This document shows positions 44,701-56,032 of a stretch of 64,000 bases of DNA, in pieces. Below the pieces are notes generated by a model. That model searched no databases. It was not told the DNA's origin and worked only from the letters and a program-made list of their open reading frames with translations. The number at the start of each line of letters is the position of its first letter. Positions within the stretch are counted from its first letter, which is position 1. The DNA lies in NCBI GenBank assembly GCA_943737045.1, contig CALSFV010000229.1, positions 663,001 to 727,000 of the forward strand. Direction: 5' to 3'. This stretch comes from Parapristionchus giblindavisi. Its lineage: Eukaryota > Nematoda > Chromadorea > Rhabditida > Diplogasteridae. The translations under genes and the position numbers were made by a program.

Positions 44701-47051
44701 TGTCATTCAATTCAAAAGCTTTCATAATCAATCGAGACCATCTTCGCGAAATATGGCATCAACCAAAAGTACAACCAGGCAGTTTCAGGTTTCTGCATGA
44801 TCTCATGCGTTCATCGGCATGGACAATGGTGATAGGGTACTGGAATCTCCCTGGTCTATATCGAAGAGAACCAACCTTCTTATTGCCATCCGCGTCCACC
44901 TCCGCTTCCTCTTCCGCGATGGGGAGGCGGTGTCGTGGCACCTGACACAAATCAATCAATAATTAGATCAATAATCAATAATTCTCAAACAACCAAATGA
45001 CCAGTCTAAAATCGTTATCGTGAGTCAAACCAGGTGAATTCGTGTTTCGTACTACTCATATCAGTTGACAAAACCATACAATTCGATTTAGAGGGTAAGA
45101 ATTTTATTACTGTAGACATACCTTAACAAAGAATCCTCCTACTCCCAATTTCAACATTCGTCCTCGACCCGCTCCGCCACCTCTCCCACCGCCTGAAAAT
45201 AATTTTATTTATTATTAAATTAATAGTATAAATATATGTACAAGAATAAGTATGCATACACTTTAAATGTAATTTTTTTAAATAACTAAGTTAGCTAATA
45301 GATAACTAAGTTAGCTAATAGTCCTATGCTGTTTCGGATACGTCTAGGCATGCAGTAATGACATAAGCGTAAACAATTAACTAAATGTTTTAATACATAA
45401 TTTACAATTCCACGTAGGATAACATAAGATAGCAATGACTATCATATGCGATTCCAATAATACCGTAATCTGCAGTACCTCGTCCTCCTCTACTTCCCGG
45501 TCCTCCGAATGAGGTTGGCGCACCGCTCACCAACGCGTCAAGTCCATCGATTGAATCATCCGGAGTGTTGTCGTCATCCAACGAACCACCTACTGTAGGT
45601 CATTGATTATTGATTAACAAGTTTTAATTTATGATGAATAATTCTTTTTTAACGGGCCTGTAGTTCCATCGGACATATTCAAAACAAGGATGAGACTTGG
45701 AATCAACAGGTAGAATTAGAAAATTGCTCGATGAGAAAAGAACCAAAGGAAAGAAAACAACCAGATTTGGGAAGGTAAAACAATGACTCACAATGACTGT
45801 CCATGGATCCACTACGATACTCGGAGAGGAAACCGCTGATCAGACCCGGTACGCCTGAATAGTATGAAATTGAGAAAATATTACTCTGTTCTGTCCAATT
45901 CTGTTCAAAAGTCACGAAAAGGGGAAAAAGAAAACACTTTTGGCCACCAGATTAGATAAAGATAGCTGCATTATATTATATTAATCGTAATTATTTATGT
46001 TTAAATAAATATATAAAAAGTACGTTAACAACTCACCAGATCCAGAATCAGTAAAGGAATTAGCGCGAAACAACGATGGCATCATCTTTGATTGAAGGAC
46101 CTGAAAAGACACTCTTAATAACGAATTGTTATTAATAAACATTTTAAATATTTTTTCTCAATAACAAAATAATGATAGGATTATATTTTATTTCAATATA
46201 AAATTATGCACTTATGGTCAACAAACATCATTATATTATAAAGTAATTGATCAAAGCAAAAGAAGGTTAATAAAAAATGAATAAAACAACTACCTCATCA
46301 GCGCACTTGTTCAGGGCGACATTATCACATAGGATGAGATTACCGTCATCTGTAAATGAGAATCAAATATTAATCAATAAAATGAATCAATAATTACCCC
46401 TTTCCATTCCAATATATAACAATGACCGTTGTTAAACACGTGATGATGACCTCTTGATTCATAATAATCAAGCAATAAATCGTTTTCTCTTTGTTCTTAG
46501 TGATCAAAGAAGCCATATCTATTTAACCAACAATCGGCAGATCAACAAATCAATCAATAATCTTACTCATGGTATAATTGTTCATTCGACTACTCGGTCT
46601 ACACGTTGAACATCTCATCTTATTCGACGCTGCTGCCTCAAGCATCTCTTCATTGTGAAGATCCTCGCATGCACCATGATACCATCTATAAATATAAAAT
46701 AATTATAATGATTAAAATCAATAAATACAAAAATTAAAGCAATTATAATTATTGCTAACAAGGTAATATTTTTAGGATCGGAGAAATTAAGCGAAATGAA
46801 GAAAAAGCCAATATACAAACGTCATCAACACCCGATGAAAATATTTAATCGATAACAAATAAATCAATAAATCAATAAACCATCTACCGTACCTCATACA
46901 CTGACTGCATCGTATGATATGTTCACTAAGATTGTACAACTTGGCACACTTGCGACATTTCCTCAATGAATAGCACTGCTGACACAGTCCTTCCTTCGTC
47001 AATTCTCCACTACTCGCTACTCTCATCTGACATCGACGACACTTGGCGCAC
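28287..47051 (-). CDS. set-16: KMT2C/D-type (MLL3/4, SET-16) histone H3K4 methyltransferase, copy 1
   Basis: Roughly fifty short exons on the minus strand. Order from the 5' side: PHD-type cysteine-rich exons (46893-47051, CAKCRRC, CRKCAKLY; 46564-46686, WYHGACEDL, CSTCRPSS); acidic and low-complexity exons (43966-44069); a Gln-rich exon (43313-43548); an HMG-box split over 42398-42489 and 42254-42326 (KFPNLRDRMPEWSERAKYI, YVTMARYNRAQREK); coiled-coil and Gly/Met-rich exons (39180-41660); extended PHD (32003-33234; GRLLNYDSCAWVHANCALWS, FHFTCANRMFG); FYRN (31456-31711); FYRC (30537-31280); SET (28625-29754; GLGLYAKRDI, YINHSCDPNCATH); post-SET (28287-28379; CLCGAPNCQRWMN-stop). PHD+HMG+ePHD+FYR+SET is the KMT2C/D layout, a nuclear enhancer-associated H3K4 methyltransferase of COMPASS. 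The first exon seen begins mid-codon, so 5' exons are missing or unrecognised. Confidence 0.9.
30537..31711 (-). other. FYRN and FYRC exons of KMT2 copy 1
   Basis: FYRN spans 31627-31711 (IVLRLGALTFYRLGQLLP) and 31456-31563 (FIFPIGYTVQRAFWSPSD, RYSLTIT). FYRC spans 31199-31280 (PLFTVAMPDGSEVWRAAT), 30911-31037 (VFDAVARVRDRRGDVLRF, ESLYGLEESVV) and 30537-30652 (LPGVDSLYSYTFRHGG, NPSGCARCEPRLR). These two modules pack together in KMT2 proteins. Confidence 0.85.
32003..33234 (-). other. Extended PHD finger exons of KMT2 copy 1
   Basis: Exons near 33140-33234 (YDRRICVLCG), 32967-33060 (GRLLNYDSCAWVHANCALWS), 32549-32622 (VYETPSGGLVNVDRAVIRG), 32311-32351 (NLCGRSGATVQCFK), 32178-32248 (VECLRNFHFTCANRMFG) and 32003-32119 (NFICPNHNDVHMDALATL). 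The Cys/His spacing follows the ePHD placed before FYRN in KMT2 proteins. Confidence 0.8.
37496..37604. mobile_element. Second 109-bp hairpin MITE, TAA target site
   Basis: Same ends (TGCACTGTTACATTTGCC) and length as 18992-19100, flanked by TAA at 37493-37495 and 37605-37607. It differs at a few loop and arm positions, some of them compensatory (for example GTGTCTACG facing CGTAGACAC). It lies in a KMT2 intron. Confidence 0.8.
40248..40264 (-). other. Probable 17-nt microexon of KMT2 copy 1
   Basis: TTTCAG precedes and GTACCT follows a 17-nt stretch. The upstream coiled-coil exon (ends near 40667) leaves phase 1 and the downstream exon (40002-40068, AVTNDLPGKQREVENMKR) needs phase 0. Seventeen nucleotides bridge them exactly, adding GAEPGT. 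This is an inference from phase, without transcript support. Confidence 0.4.
40367..40612. mobile_element. MITE-like insert in a KMT2 intron
   Basis: Ends CACGTTACAAA and TTTGTAACGTG face each other about 245 bp apart. The interior includes GGGGGCTCGG and GGGGGGTCGGG with GCCGCTAGCGGCAGTGGCG, more GC-rich than the surroundings. No clear target-site duplication. Confidence 0.45.
42254..42489 (-). other. HMG-box exons of KMT2 copy 1
   Basis: Exon 42398-42489 gives AAVLYVNLKFPNLRDRMPEW and RAKYIHRM; after an in-codon split (TG|G, tryptophan) exon 42254-42326 continues LGADERQQYVTMARYNRAQR. This matches the HMG-type box of KMT2C/D, which separates this gene from the KMT2A/B branch. Confidence 0.75.
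46564..47051 (-). other. PHD-cluster exons at the 5' end of the recognisable KMT2 copy 1
   Basis: Cys-rich sequence CAKCRRCQMRVASSGELTKE, CRKCAKLYNLSEHIIRC and CSQCMR, then WYHGACEDLHNEEMLEAAA and CSTCRPSS. The RWxHxxCexlxxEExxExA pattern is that of KMT2C/D PHD fingers. The acceptor at 47052 (ATTCTTAG) shows that at least one exon lies upstream, but none was recognised before the foldback element at 48233. Confidence 0.75.
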
Positions 47052-48232
47052 CTAAGAATATCGATTGATTGATGACACTACCGTAACCCTTCTAGCCATC
47101 GTTACCTCCTTTCAACTCGTAGCCAACATACCATTGGATTCATATTTACCGTATCACTTCCTATCTACAGTACCACTATTCTTTCACGGAATTTTTCGTA
47201 CTCATCAAACTTCGTGAGCATTGAGAGGACTACAAGGCCTATCCAGAAAAAAAGTTTCAGGTTGCTGCGAATTCGGGTATTGGCTACAGACTTGCTGCAA
47301 GTTCGTGGTCGCAAAATCATACCTCGGCTTTTAGAAGAGCTTTAAAGGAGTTCAAAGCAGTAAACTGATTCTCTTGGTGATTCTTGATAATCCTGTAAGT
47401 TTGGTAGCGGTAGCTCATCATTCATCCACATGGATCGAAAAAGTCACTTTTTACATGACCCAACTTCGAAGGTTCACAATTCTGAGGGCGGACCTTGTAA
47501 AAATAACCTTGTTTTTGGATAGAAATGTTTCAAATCTATTAATTAGTCGATTCCCTGATTGTTAGAACGATTTCTTATCTTTCTTGCCTGCGGCAGTCTA
47601 TTATCTGAAGGATACTCGTTTTGGCCGCGCCCCCTTCTCATCTCGCAGCACGTAAACATCTCTGGGTCTAATGAGTCATGTAAACTCTTCAAAATCCCTA
47701 ATCGATCAACAATCAAAGTATTCTGAAGTCAGTCATTTTGTATAGTTCTAATGTTGTCAGAACCAAAAATTGTAAAATGATTTATCGATGAACATAATTA
47801 TTTATAATATCTTCATCTTCTTGTCATCTGTCTACTATATAAGAAATGTGCGTATTTGACTAATCTCTGAGTTTCACTCAGTAAATCACTGAAAATAAAA
47901 TAAATTTAATTTACACTTTTTATTAATTGATCCATGTATTCATTTATATTTTTAGCTAATAAAAATAAAACCTTTTGAGATCTGCTACGGCAGCTTTCTT
48001 CCTGCAGAAAATATCATTATTGCTTTAAAAAAATATAATAAAACCTGAGTTTTGAGTTGATGCAAGTTGAAATCTTATACAAAGAAAGAGAAGCAAGGCT
48101 AGGAAATGGGGGCGGATCCTAAATATTTAACATTAAAAAATTTATAAGAAACTTAATCTAATACCTCTGATAACGTCATCTTGCATAAGACATATCTAGA
48201 TTTCGGATCCAGCTTAGAATCGATTGGAGCTA
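47052..48232. other. Spacer upstream of KMT2 copy 1
   Basis: Mostly AT-rich. A short plus-strand open stretch at about 47233-47372 reads AYPEKKFQVAANSGIGYRLA and ends in a stop; no family was recognised and it may be a transposon scrap. No minus-strand exon joining in phase to the KMT2 exon at 47051 was found. Confidence 0.35.
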
Positions 48233-48725
48233 ACAAGGGAAGTCAGCGGAGTCAGTCCGGGCGTTCGGGATGAGGCATACACCATTCGATAGGTATCCAA
48301 AAAAGAAGAACTTTTTCTATTTACCATTTTTCCTGAGGACTCCTGGGCGCCGAGATATTTGCATATTCCCCTCTCGCTTTCTGTTGAACGAAAAACCAGT
48401 CTCTTGGCTATTCTAAAAGAGGAAGTCGTGGCCGGGTGAGATATTTCCATCATTTTTTTCCAATGTTACCATCGTTAGTGGAATACGAGCAAAATATTTT
48501 GAGACAAGGCCATTGGTACCACTCGGCCACCACTTACTCTTTTCGAAGAGCCAAGAGACTGGTTGTTCGTTCAACAGAAAGCGAGAGGGAAATATTCAAA
48601 TATCTCGGCGCCCAGGAGTCCTCAGGAAAAATGGTAAATAGAAAAAGTTCTTCTTTTTTGGAGACCTATCGAATGGTGTATGTCTCATCCCGATCGCCCG
48701 GACTGACTCCGCTGACTTCCCTTGT
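48233..48725. repeat. 493-bp foldback element with tRNA-like A box
   Basis: Arms 48233-48432 and 48516-48725 are reverse complements; ends read ACAAGGGAAGTCAGCGGAGT in both directions. Near the loop, GTGGTGGCCGAGTGGTACC (minus strand, about 48516-48535) matches a class II tRNA A box (as in tRNA-Ser or -Leu). Outer sequence CATTCGATAGGT is shared with 21895-21950, so the two are one family. Confidence 0.75.
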
Positions 48726-49123
48726 AAATGTTACTTGATTTGTATTGAATCAATTTTATATCAGGCCCATACAAATCAAACTTTTTAAAACTTATTTTAC
48801 AAAAATAATTTTGATAAACGATTTTGAGCTTGTATTAATGAGTATTTCTCCAAATTAAAAAAATCGGGTCCTAGTCATGACACCGAAAGATATTAGTGTC
48901 AGAAATATGTAAGCAGAGGTCATTTACGCCAAACATAAAATGCTATATTTCAACTACTTTCACGAATTTCATTGTTAACAAAACAAGGGCGAATATTTCA
49001 TTTATTTTTCATTTCAAATTTCTTTCTGTGATTTTTTTTGAATATATGAAAAATATGATCCACTTTTGTCCTTCCAATACACGACTCCCGAATCCTGCAC
49101 TCGACGATTACCGTATTACAGTA
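48726..49123. other. Short spacer downstream of the AASDH-like gene
   Basis: AT-rich; contains the presumed 3' UTR region of the minus-strand gene that ends at 49124. No feature recognised. Confidence 0.35.
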
Positions 49124-52100
49124 TCAATCGATATCAAAGCCACCTACCGTATACACTCCAGTAACGGATCCACTGAGGGATACGGTAGCGATTACGGTGC
49201 CACTTTGGATAAGAGTGGGTGCAGCTCGAATGTGTCCCCTTACGAGCGTTTTCCACATCAGCTTCTTCTGCTACAAAGGAGCAAAGATTAGAGATCATTC
49301 TTGAATATAAACTACAAAGATCAAAGATCAAACCTCAACATTGAGTTTGTGAACGTGACCACCGTAGTCGCAAACGAACAGTGTCGATGAACCACCACTG
49401 ATCATATCACTTCGAATCGTCGACCTACACTCGTATCTAGAACAAAGATCAAAGATCAAAGATCAAAGTACAAATAACAAAGTACAAAGACAGAATGAAT
49501 GCAAACCTCCAGTACAGATCGCCGTTGTTTTCATTGAAGATATTCACATCGCCATTGTACAGTAGCGCTCAAAAAGATTTCACGTTGGTGTTTTTTCGCG
49601 ATATCTTTTGTTGTACTGATCGAAATGGGATGAAATTTGGAATAGATGTTCCTCAAGATATTAGAATAACGATACTGATGTGGTTTTTCAAGAATTTCAG
49701 AAATCCGGTAATTTATTAGCACTTTACCAAAAAACACTAAAACCAACAATTCACAGTTGCAAAAATGAACAGCAATAATTAAACAGAAAGAATTCAAGAA
49801 GGGTTCAGCACTACAAAATTAAGAAGATAGATCATTTTTAACTAAAATTTAGTGGAATAACCGTTTCAATCAATTAATGCTGACAGCGGTGGGGCATATT
49901 CAGGGTCGTACACAGGTGATGACTCACGACCAACTCTCCAAGCAGTTCAGCACTTCTGTATCCACTATATCAAGGCTCTAGAAGCTCGTTACGATTTCTG
50001 GGAATGTTCATTACTCTGTGGTACAGGCAAGACCCATATTTGCATCCAGACTAATTGATTAGACGATCGTTATGATGTCACGCGAGCACCATCGCCGCAC
50101 TTCCATCGACATTGCTGCGGAGCTACACACCTCTGGCGTCTCCAATGACTCTGTTCCGACTGTCAAGAGATGCCTGAATGCTGCTGACCTTCGTGGCTGT
50201 CGGAAAGTTACCAAGCTCTTTGTTTCTATGAAGAATAGGAAGACTTGAGTAACATCTGGTAAGGAGCGCCTCCACTGGAATCCTCAATATTTGAAAAATG
50301 CGCTGTGGACCACTGAGAGTAAGTTCTATCGTTCAAAAGTGATGGGATAAAGTATTTGGGGAGACCTTAAGGTAGTCGGCACCAATAAAAATACCAATTA
50401 TCGACTTTTAAGCGAGGCGGAAATGTGGCCATGATCTGGGGTGCGCTCAGCGCAAAAATTAGTTGTACCCATTCACTCGGAAAATGGTATACTGATGCAT
50501 ACTCGACAGCCACGAAGGTCAGCAGCATTCAGGCATCTCTTGACAGTCGGAACAGAGTCATTGGGGAAGCCAGAGGTGTGTAGCTCCGCAGAAATGTCGA
50601 TGGAAGTGCGGCGCGGGTACTCGCGTGACATCATAACGATCGTCTAATCAATTAGTCTGGAGGTAAATATGGGACTTGCTTGTACCACAGAGTAATGAAC
50701 ATTCCCAGAAATCGTAACGAGCTTCTGGAGCCTTGTTATAGTGGATACAGAAGTGCTGAACTGCTTGGAGAGTTGGTCGTGAGTCATCACCTGTGTACGA
50801 CCCTAAATATGCCCCACCGCTGTCAGCAATAATTGATTGAAAGGGTTATTCCACTAAATTTTAGTTAAAAATGAACTATCTTCTTAATTTTGTATTGCTG
50901 AACCCTTCTTGACTTCTTTCTGTTTAATTATTGCTGTTCATTTTTGCAACTGTGAATTGTTGATTTTAGTGATTTTTGATAAAGAGCTAATAAATTACCG
51001 GATTTCTGAAATACTTGAAAAACCACATCAGTATCGTTATTCTAATGCCTTGAGGAACGTTCATTCGAAATTTCATCCCATTTCGATCAGTACAACAAAA
51101 GATATCGCGAAAAAACACCAACGTGAAATCTTTTTGAGCGCTACTGTAGGTGCCTAAAGAAAATATACTAAAAGATCAAAATACAAAGATCAAACACAAC
51201 TTACAAACGGGCACGCAGTCCGCGTTTTCGACTCCTTGGATGATCCTCGCTGAAGACAAGACGCGATGCCTCAACCACTGTTGCCAGAGGATAGTGTATG
51301 ATGAATAATCTAAAAGATCAAATATCAAACTATCCCGCTGATCAAATTTGATCTTTGATCTCTACCTGACGGGCAGCTCAAACACACAAATAATCCTGAG
51401 TGACTTCCGATGGCGATTCGAATCGTGCCATCACTGCAAATAACTGAATAATTGACTTTGGCTACGATAACCAAATCTCCAATACAAACCTATCATAACC
51501 GTAATCAATTGATCTAAAGTACGATTCTCCTCTCATATCGACTACAGTACATTTGTTCTACCGTATCCGACTGATCTAGACTACCGTATACAAATTACCG
51601 TACCTCTTATGGATGATCAATGGTTGTGCATCCACGCATTTCTCCATTGGCATTGACCACAATTCCGAGTTTTCAGTCATCGTTTCGATACTTTCCAATT
51701 TCTTTACATCTTTATCGATTGATATCATGTTAGTCGCTGAAAAATAAAGATCAAAGATCAAAGGATCAAAGAACAAAGATCAAAGATAAAAAATCACAAA
51801 CATCTCATTCGAACTGCCTGTACGAGATCGTTTAGAGTGACGTCACCGGAGACTATTAGCTTGTAGCAGACGTCATCGTGTAAAGCGTAGGCAAGTCCTG
51901 GAGAGATCGAAAATCAGAGCTCAAAGATCAAAGATCAAAGACAAACTGAGCATTGCGGCTGAGTCGAGACCGAGCTGTGCCAGTGTGAGGGACATATCGA
52001 TATCCTGCAGCGAGTCCAACCCCAATCTGCAAAGATAATGAGATCAAAGGTCAAAAGATCAAAGATCAAAGATCAATAATACTTGGCTAGTTCTGCGTAG

Positions 52101-55100
52101 AGTTTCGACTCGCTCACCACGGTGACTTTGTTCTCCAATTGAGCAATGAGCGCAGCCATATCGGCCTTACCTGAACAGAGATCAAAGATCAATATATTAT
52201 ACCGTACCACTCGTGTTAAGAGGCAAAGCGGAGATCAGTTCGAGATGATGTACGTGAATGCCAAAAGGAAGAATTGATTCCATCTAGAGATCAAAGATCA
52301 AAGATCAAAGATTTTATTAAAATATTACCTTTTTAATGTCCAGTACCGCATGACTCATGACGAATAGCACGAGAAAAGTGTCTCTGAGGAAAATTCATAC
52401 AATGATCATGAAAATACAGTAACCTACAGTAACCCCATCATCACCATATAATGTACAGTAACCTACTTGTAGTAATGGAAGCGGGCAAACTCGAGAGTAG
52501 GTTCGACTCTTGTCAAATCTCGTGCACACTCCGCCAGATTCACTCGAATACCGTTGACCTTGATCTGAACGAGATCAATATTGATCTTTGATCTTTGATC
52601 TTCAGTGATCAAAGATCAAAAGACAAAAGATCAAACCTCGTCTCCACTTCTGCCAACGATCCTAACGCCGTCGCTGCTTTTCACAACCTTATCACCCGTG
52701 TTGGACCATTCATGGGAAGTACCGTCTACGAGACATCTACAAGTTGATCTTTGATCTTTGATCTTTGGCGTTTCATGTTGATATTTGATCGTTGGTACGA
52801 TGAATGAGTTCCTTGATCTCTCGATCGATATTACAGTATCCTAACCGAATACCTTCTTTTCTCTCCACCAATCCATAATTGATTCGCCTCATCAATACGA
52901 AGTAGAGTGCCTTTGATCTCCTCGCCAAGCGTGACCGTCTTACAACTTTAATAGAATATATTAATTCTTCAAAGAACGTTCTATGACACAGCAAAATGAG
53001 ATGACCAAAAACTGTCCCTTTTTCCCCAAGGCTACATTGTTATCAGAGAAAAAATAAGCTATCAGATGAAAAAATTGATCAACTTTTTCATTTTTTTCGA
53101 GAAAAAAAACGTTCTTTCAGAATACCTACTCTTTCGTGATCTTGTGAACCGTAGCCCAGCACGAAACCTGTAAAACGAAATCGATAAAAATCCTGTATCG
53201 ATCAATAACCGTACCTCAGTGATACCGTATACGTCGTAGATTTCTGTAGGACAATCGATCGATCGACAGCGTTGGATGAGATCGAGCGGGAACTGTTCGC
53301 CTGATAAGAATATGCAACATCCACGATTTTTCATAACGATTAAATACTTTTTAAAGTAATACAATGCTTGTAATGATTCAATCAATATTCCAAATATTTC
53401 CAAATCGATATCCTACCACCGATCAATAATGTTTGCAGTGACGTCTTCGTCGATAGAACCTTCCTCAACGTAGTCTCACCCAATCGAATCAACATTGATG
53501 GACACATCTAAAGAATCAAATTTAAAATTCGATTAGCAATACAACTACTATCGAGCTTCTCTGTTTAAGAGAGATGGCCGTTAAGACTCGACCATCCCCG
53601 GGCACATTGCGCTAGCAATGAGAACTGGGGGTCCATACTTGGGTGTTAGGAGTGTCACAGGCCCTTATTACACAAAACAGTAGAAATTTCCTGTTTGTGT
53701 CCTGAGGCTATAAGAAAAAATAATTTAAGTGCGAAAACGTTTAAAAATCATAATTTCTCAAATTGTTGAGATAAAGTCTAAATACCATTTGCGATGCGCC
53801 TAGGGTGTACAGACCTTGCTAATTCACTATTAGCATCGAATGCACGTTGATACCTAAACCACTTTTTTTACTCAAAATTTTGGTTTTTCGGAAAAATTAT
53901 AGCTTGTTGTAGATTGCTGCAGAGTTTTTCGACTAGGTATGCCTAAGCAATTCTGCATCGATTTCACTTAAAACTGGGTTCTTCACGATAGCCCAGTTCT
54001 CGAATTTTTCCATCGAAGTTCCGTCATCGATGGTTTTCCCGAACAAATGATGTATTTTCCAAGCAATTGGTGCGGAATTGTGGCCTACTCAAAGTTTCGA
54101 GGTGAGATGAGTAATATGACACAAGAAGCCCATCACTTGGATCAACTTGAAAATTTCGATTTTCATGACCCAGGGGTCATGGTCCGAAAATTTCAAAATT
54201 TCTAATAAGGGCCTGTGACACTCCTAACACCCAAGAATGGACTCCCAGTTCTCATGGCTAGCGCAACGTGTCCGGTGGTGGTCGAATATGATCGAGTCGT
54301 ACGGAACATGCCTCTTAATTAAATTATTAAAATCTCTATCAATCGAAATTTCGAATCAATAAATCGATGTTTTCATTCCCAGTATATTTCAAAATGAAAA
54401 ATCAATAAATCTCCTGATACCTGTACAAATGTAGGTGAACACTGGACGATAGCCAATGGCAAAGCCGCGGGAGTCCTCGCGGCCTCTTCCCTCATCAACA
54501 ATAATGTATTGCCTATCATTGCCCATAACAGAATGTCGACCATGGAGGGATCAAAGTGGAAAGATGTACATTGGAGGATATGGTCGCCGATACGGAAACG
54601 ATCTCTGAAGAGATAATCATAACCTTGATTTAGTCAAGATATTGTTCGTATAAAATGTACTTGCTAATACAGTGTAGCCTAAAAGTCATCGGACACTTCC
54701 TCTCGCAATGTTTCAGAAGAACAGGACTTTTCATTAAAGAAATGTAAATTTTCAAAAAAGTGTATTTCGATAGCGTCATTGCTATGCAACAGGGAATTAA
54801 TTTAATAACACCAACACTTCATAGTTGTATCCCTTGATAAATTCTCTACATTGACTCAAAAGATCAGCTTGATTGCTTTCCTGGATCAAAAGTTATAAAA
54901 AAATGAAAAAGTGTCCGATGACTTTTAGGGTACACTGTACGTTCCAGTCGGTTCTCATACAACGGTTTTCATTCTACGGTTCTCATACGATCTAGAGCCC
55001 GCTCACCTAAAATCCTCGATATTGATTCTGATACAATCCTCGGGCACATCCACTCTCTTCCTCTCGCCCGTCGTTCCAGATGTGAAGATGGAATAGACGA

Positions 55101-55717
55101 TACCCTCGGGCAATGTATCGATTGGCTGAAGCAATTATCGGTTAATATGGGCATATTGTATCAGCTACTATCAGCGTTAACAAAGTCAGTCGATAGATGT
55201 CCATTAAGGAAAACATATAGAGATTAAGACTACAAAAGTTAGTCAAGAGCTACATCTCGGAGTTACAGTAATCTAAAGATCAAAGATCACCTCACCGCAT
55301 TAGGATGTTCCACCAGTACTCTTCTATTCTCCAATGACCACCTCGAGGCAGAAATGTGGGCGGAGCCAACGACGATGAATGGAGTCCCGCGACGGAAGAG
55401 TCTATATGAGGTATACGGTAGATATCGATCGACTACGGTACTCATAGATTACGGTAGAAATGGGCACATACGCTAGCATCGCCAGTACAGTCTCCTTCCT
55501 GGAGTCCATTCTCAGTGAGATCAATGAGCGTTGCTGGATCGATGAGAGGATTTCAGTGTATTGATTGATCTGAGACCATTTATCGATTGATATTTTCGTC
55601 TAATCAATCAATAACCTGATCGGAGATCTGCCTGCTATCCATACTGTCTTCTACCATTTCCCCATTCTCGTCAACTTCAATCAATCTGAGATCGTCCCAC
55701 GCGAAATCCCATGTCAT
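49124..55717 (-). CDS. AASDH: AASDH-like protein: adenylation domain, carrier domain, PQQ-type propeller; interrupted by a Tc1-type element
   Basis: Minus-strand exons from MTWDFAWDDL (start 55717) to a stop at 49124. Adenylation motifs: YSIFTSGTTGERKR (55011-55127), FHFDPSMVDILLWAM (54419-54604), LLIGG (53417-53508), PTEIYDVYGITE (about 53217-53301), NTGDKVVKSSDGVRIVGRSG (about 52637-52736) and IKVNGIRVNLAECARDL (about 52470-52562). Carrier motif LGLDSAAML with the phosphopantetheine-type serine is at about 51946-52028. C-terminal PQQ/beta-propeller repeats: WSMPMEKCVDAQPLI (51605-51737), AIGSHSGLFVCLSC (51367-51440), VPVCTYNGDVNIF (51185-51300 joined to 49500-49557), LFVCDYGGHVHKLN (49334-49440). 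This order is that of AASDH (acyl-CoA synthetase family member 4). The exon with GTYNGDV is split by a 1.59-kb transposon. Confidence 0.85.
49560..51146. mobile_element. Tc1/mariner-type foldback element inside an AASDH coding exon
   Basis: 1587 bp with ends CAGTAGCGCTCAAAAAG in inverted orientation, flanked by TA on both sides (49558-49559, 51147-51148). The arms are very long (roughly 49560-50180 and 50500-51146) and include a reversed copy of the transposase N-terminal region. The centre still shows a decayed Tc1-type transposase on the plus strand: HRRTSIDIAAEL and TVKRCLNAADL upstream, then ALWTTESKFYRSKV and NVAMIWGALSAK with stops and shifts. It cannot make transposase. Confidence 0.85.
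53569..54314. mobile_element. Non-autonomous element flanked by TTAA
   Basis: About 746 bp between TTAA (53565-53568) and TTAA (54315-54318). Sub-terminal inverted repeats of about 90 bp share TGCGCTAGC(A/C)ATGAGAACTGGG and GGTGTTAGGAGTGTCACAGG, here given as separate pieces. A TTAA duplication is the piggyBac pattern; the interior has no transposase. It lies in an intron of the AASDH-like gene. Confidence 0.6.
54670..54937. mobile_element. 268-bp Tc1/mariner-type MITE
   Basis: Inverted ends CAGTGTAGCCTAAAAGTCAT and CAGTGTACCCTAAAAGTCAT (continuing CGGACAC in both), with TA on both sides. An older, interrupted relative is at 3253-3475. Located in an AASDH intron. Confidence 0.8.
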
Positions 55718-56032
55718 ACTGTGATTGTTATCAATTGATTGTTAATCTACCGTAATCTTAATCTAATTATGATAATATCAACCAACTGACTGCTACAGTG
55801 ATATTGTTATACACGGGCAAAATTTAAAAAAAAAATTTATTAAATTCAGAAAATTGTAAAAATCGATAAATAGCACAACAATCAATAATTCAACTGAGTA
55901 TTCGAGATATTCTCAAAAATGGAAGACAAAAAAATCAAAAAGTCAAAGAAAATCGATCAAAATGCTCATTAGCCAACAAAAAAACATGGAAAATCAATCA
56001 ATCTTAGAATCAATCAATAAATGGATAATCTA

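Noticed and set aside
49134..49331. Open frame ending WIRYWSVYGRWL as the AASDH last exon
   Set aside because: The neighbouring frame reads KLMWKTLVRGHIRAAPTLIQ, which fits the PQQ-propeller pattern and the splice phase; the listed frame does not.
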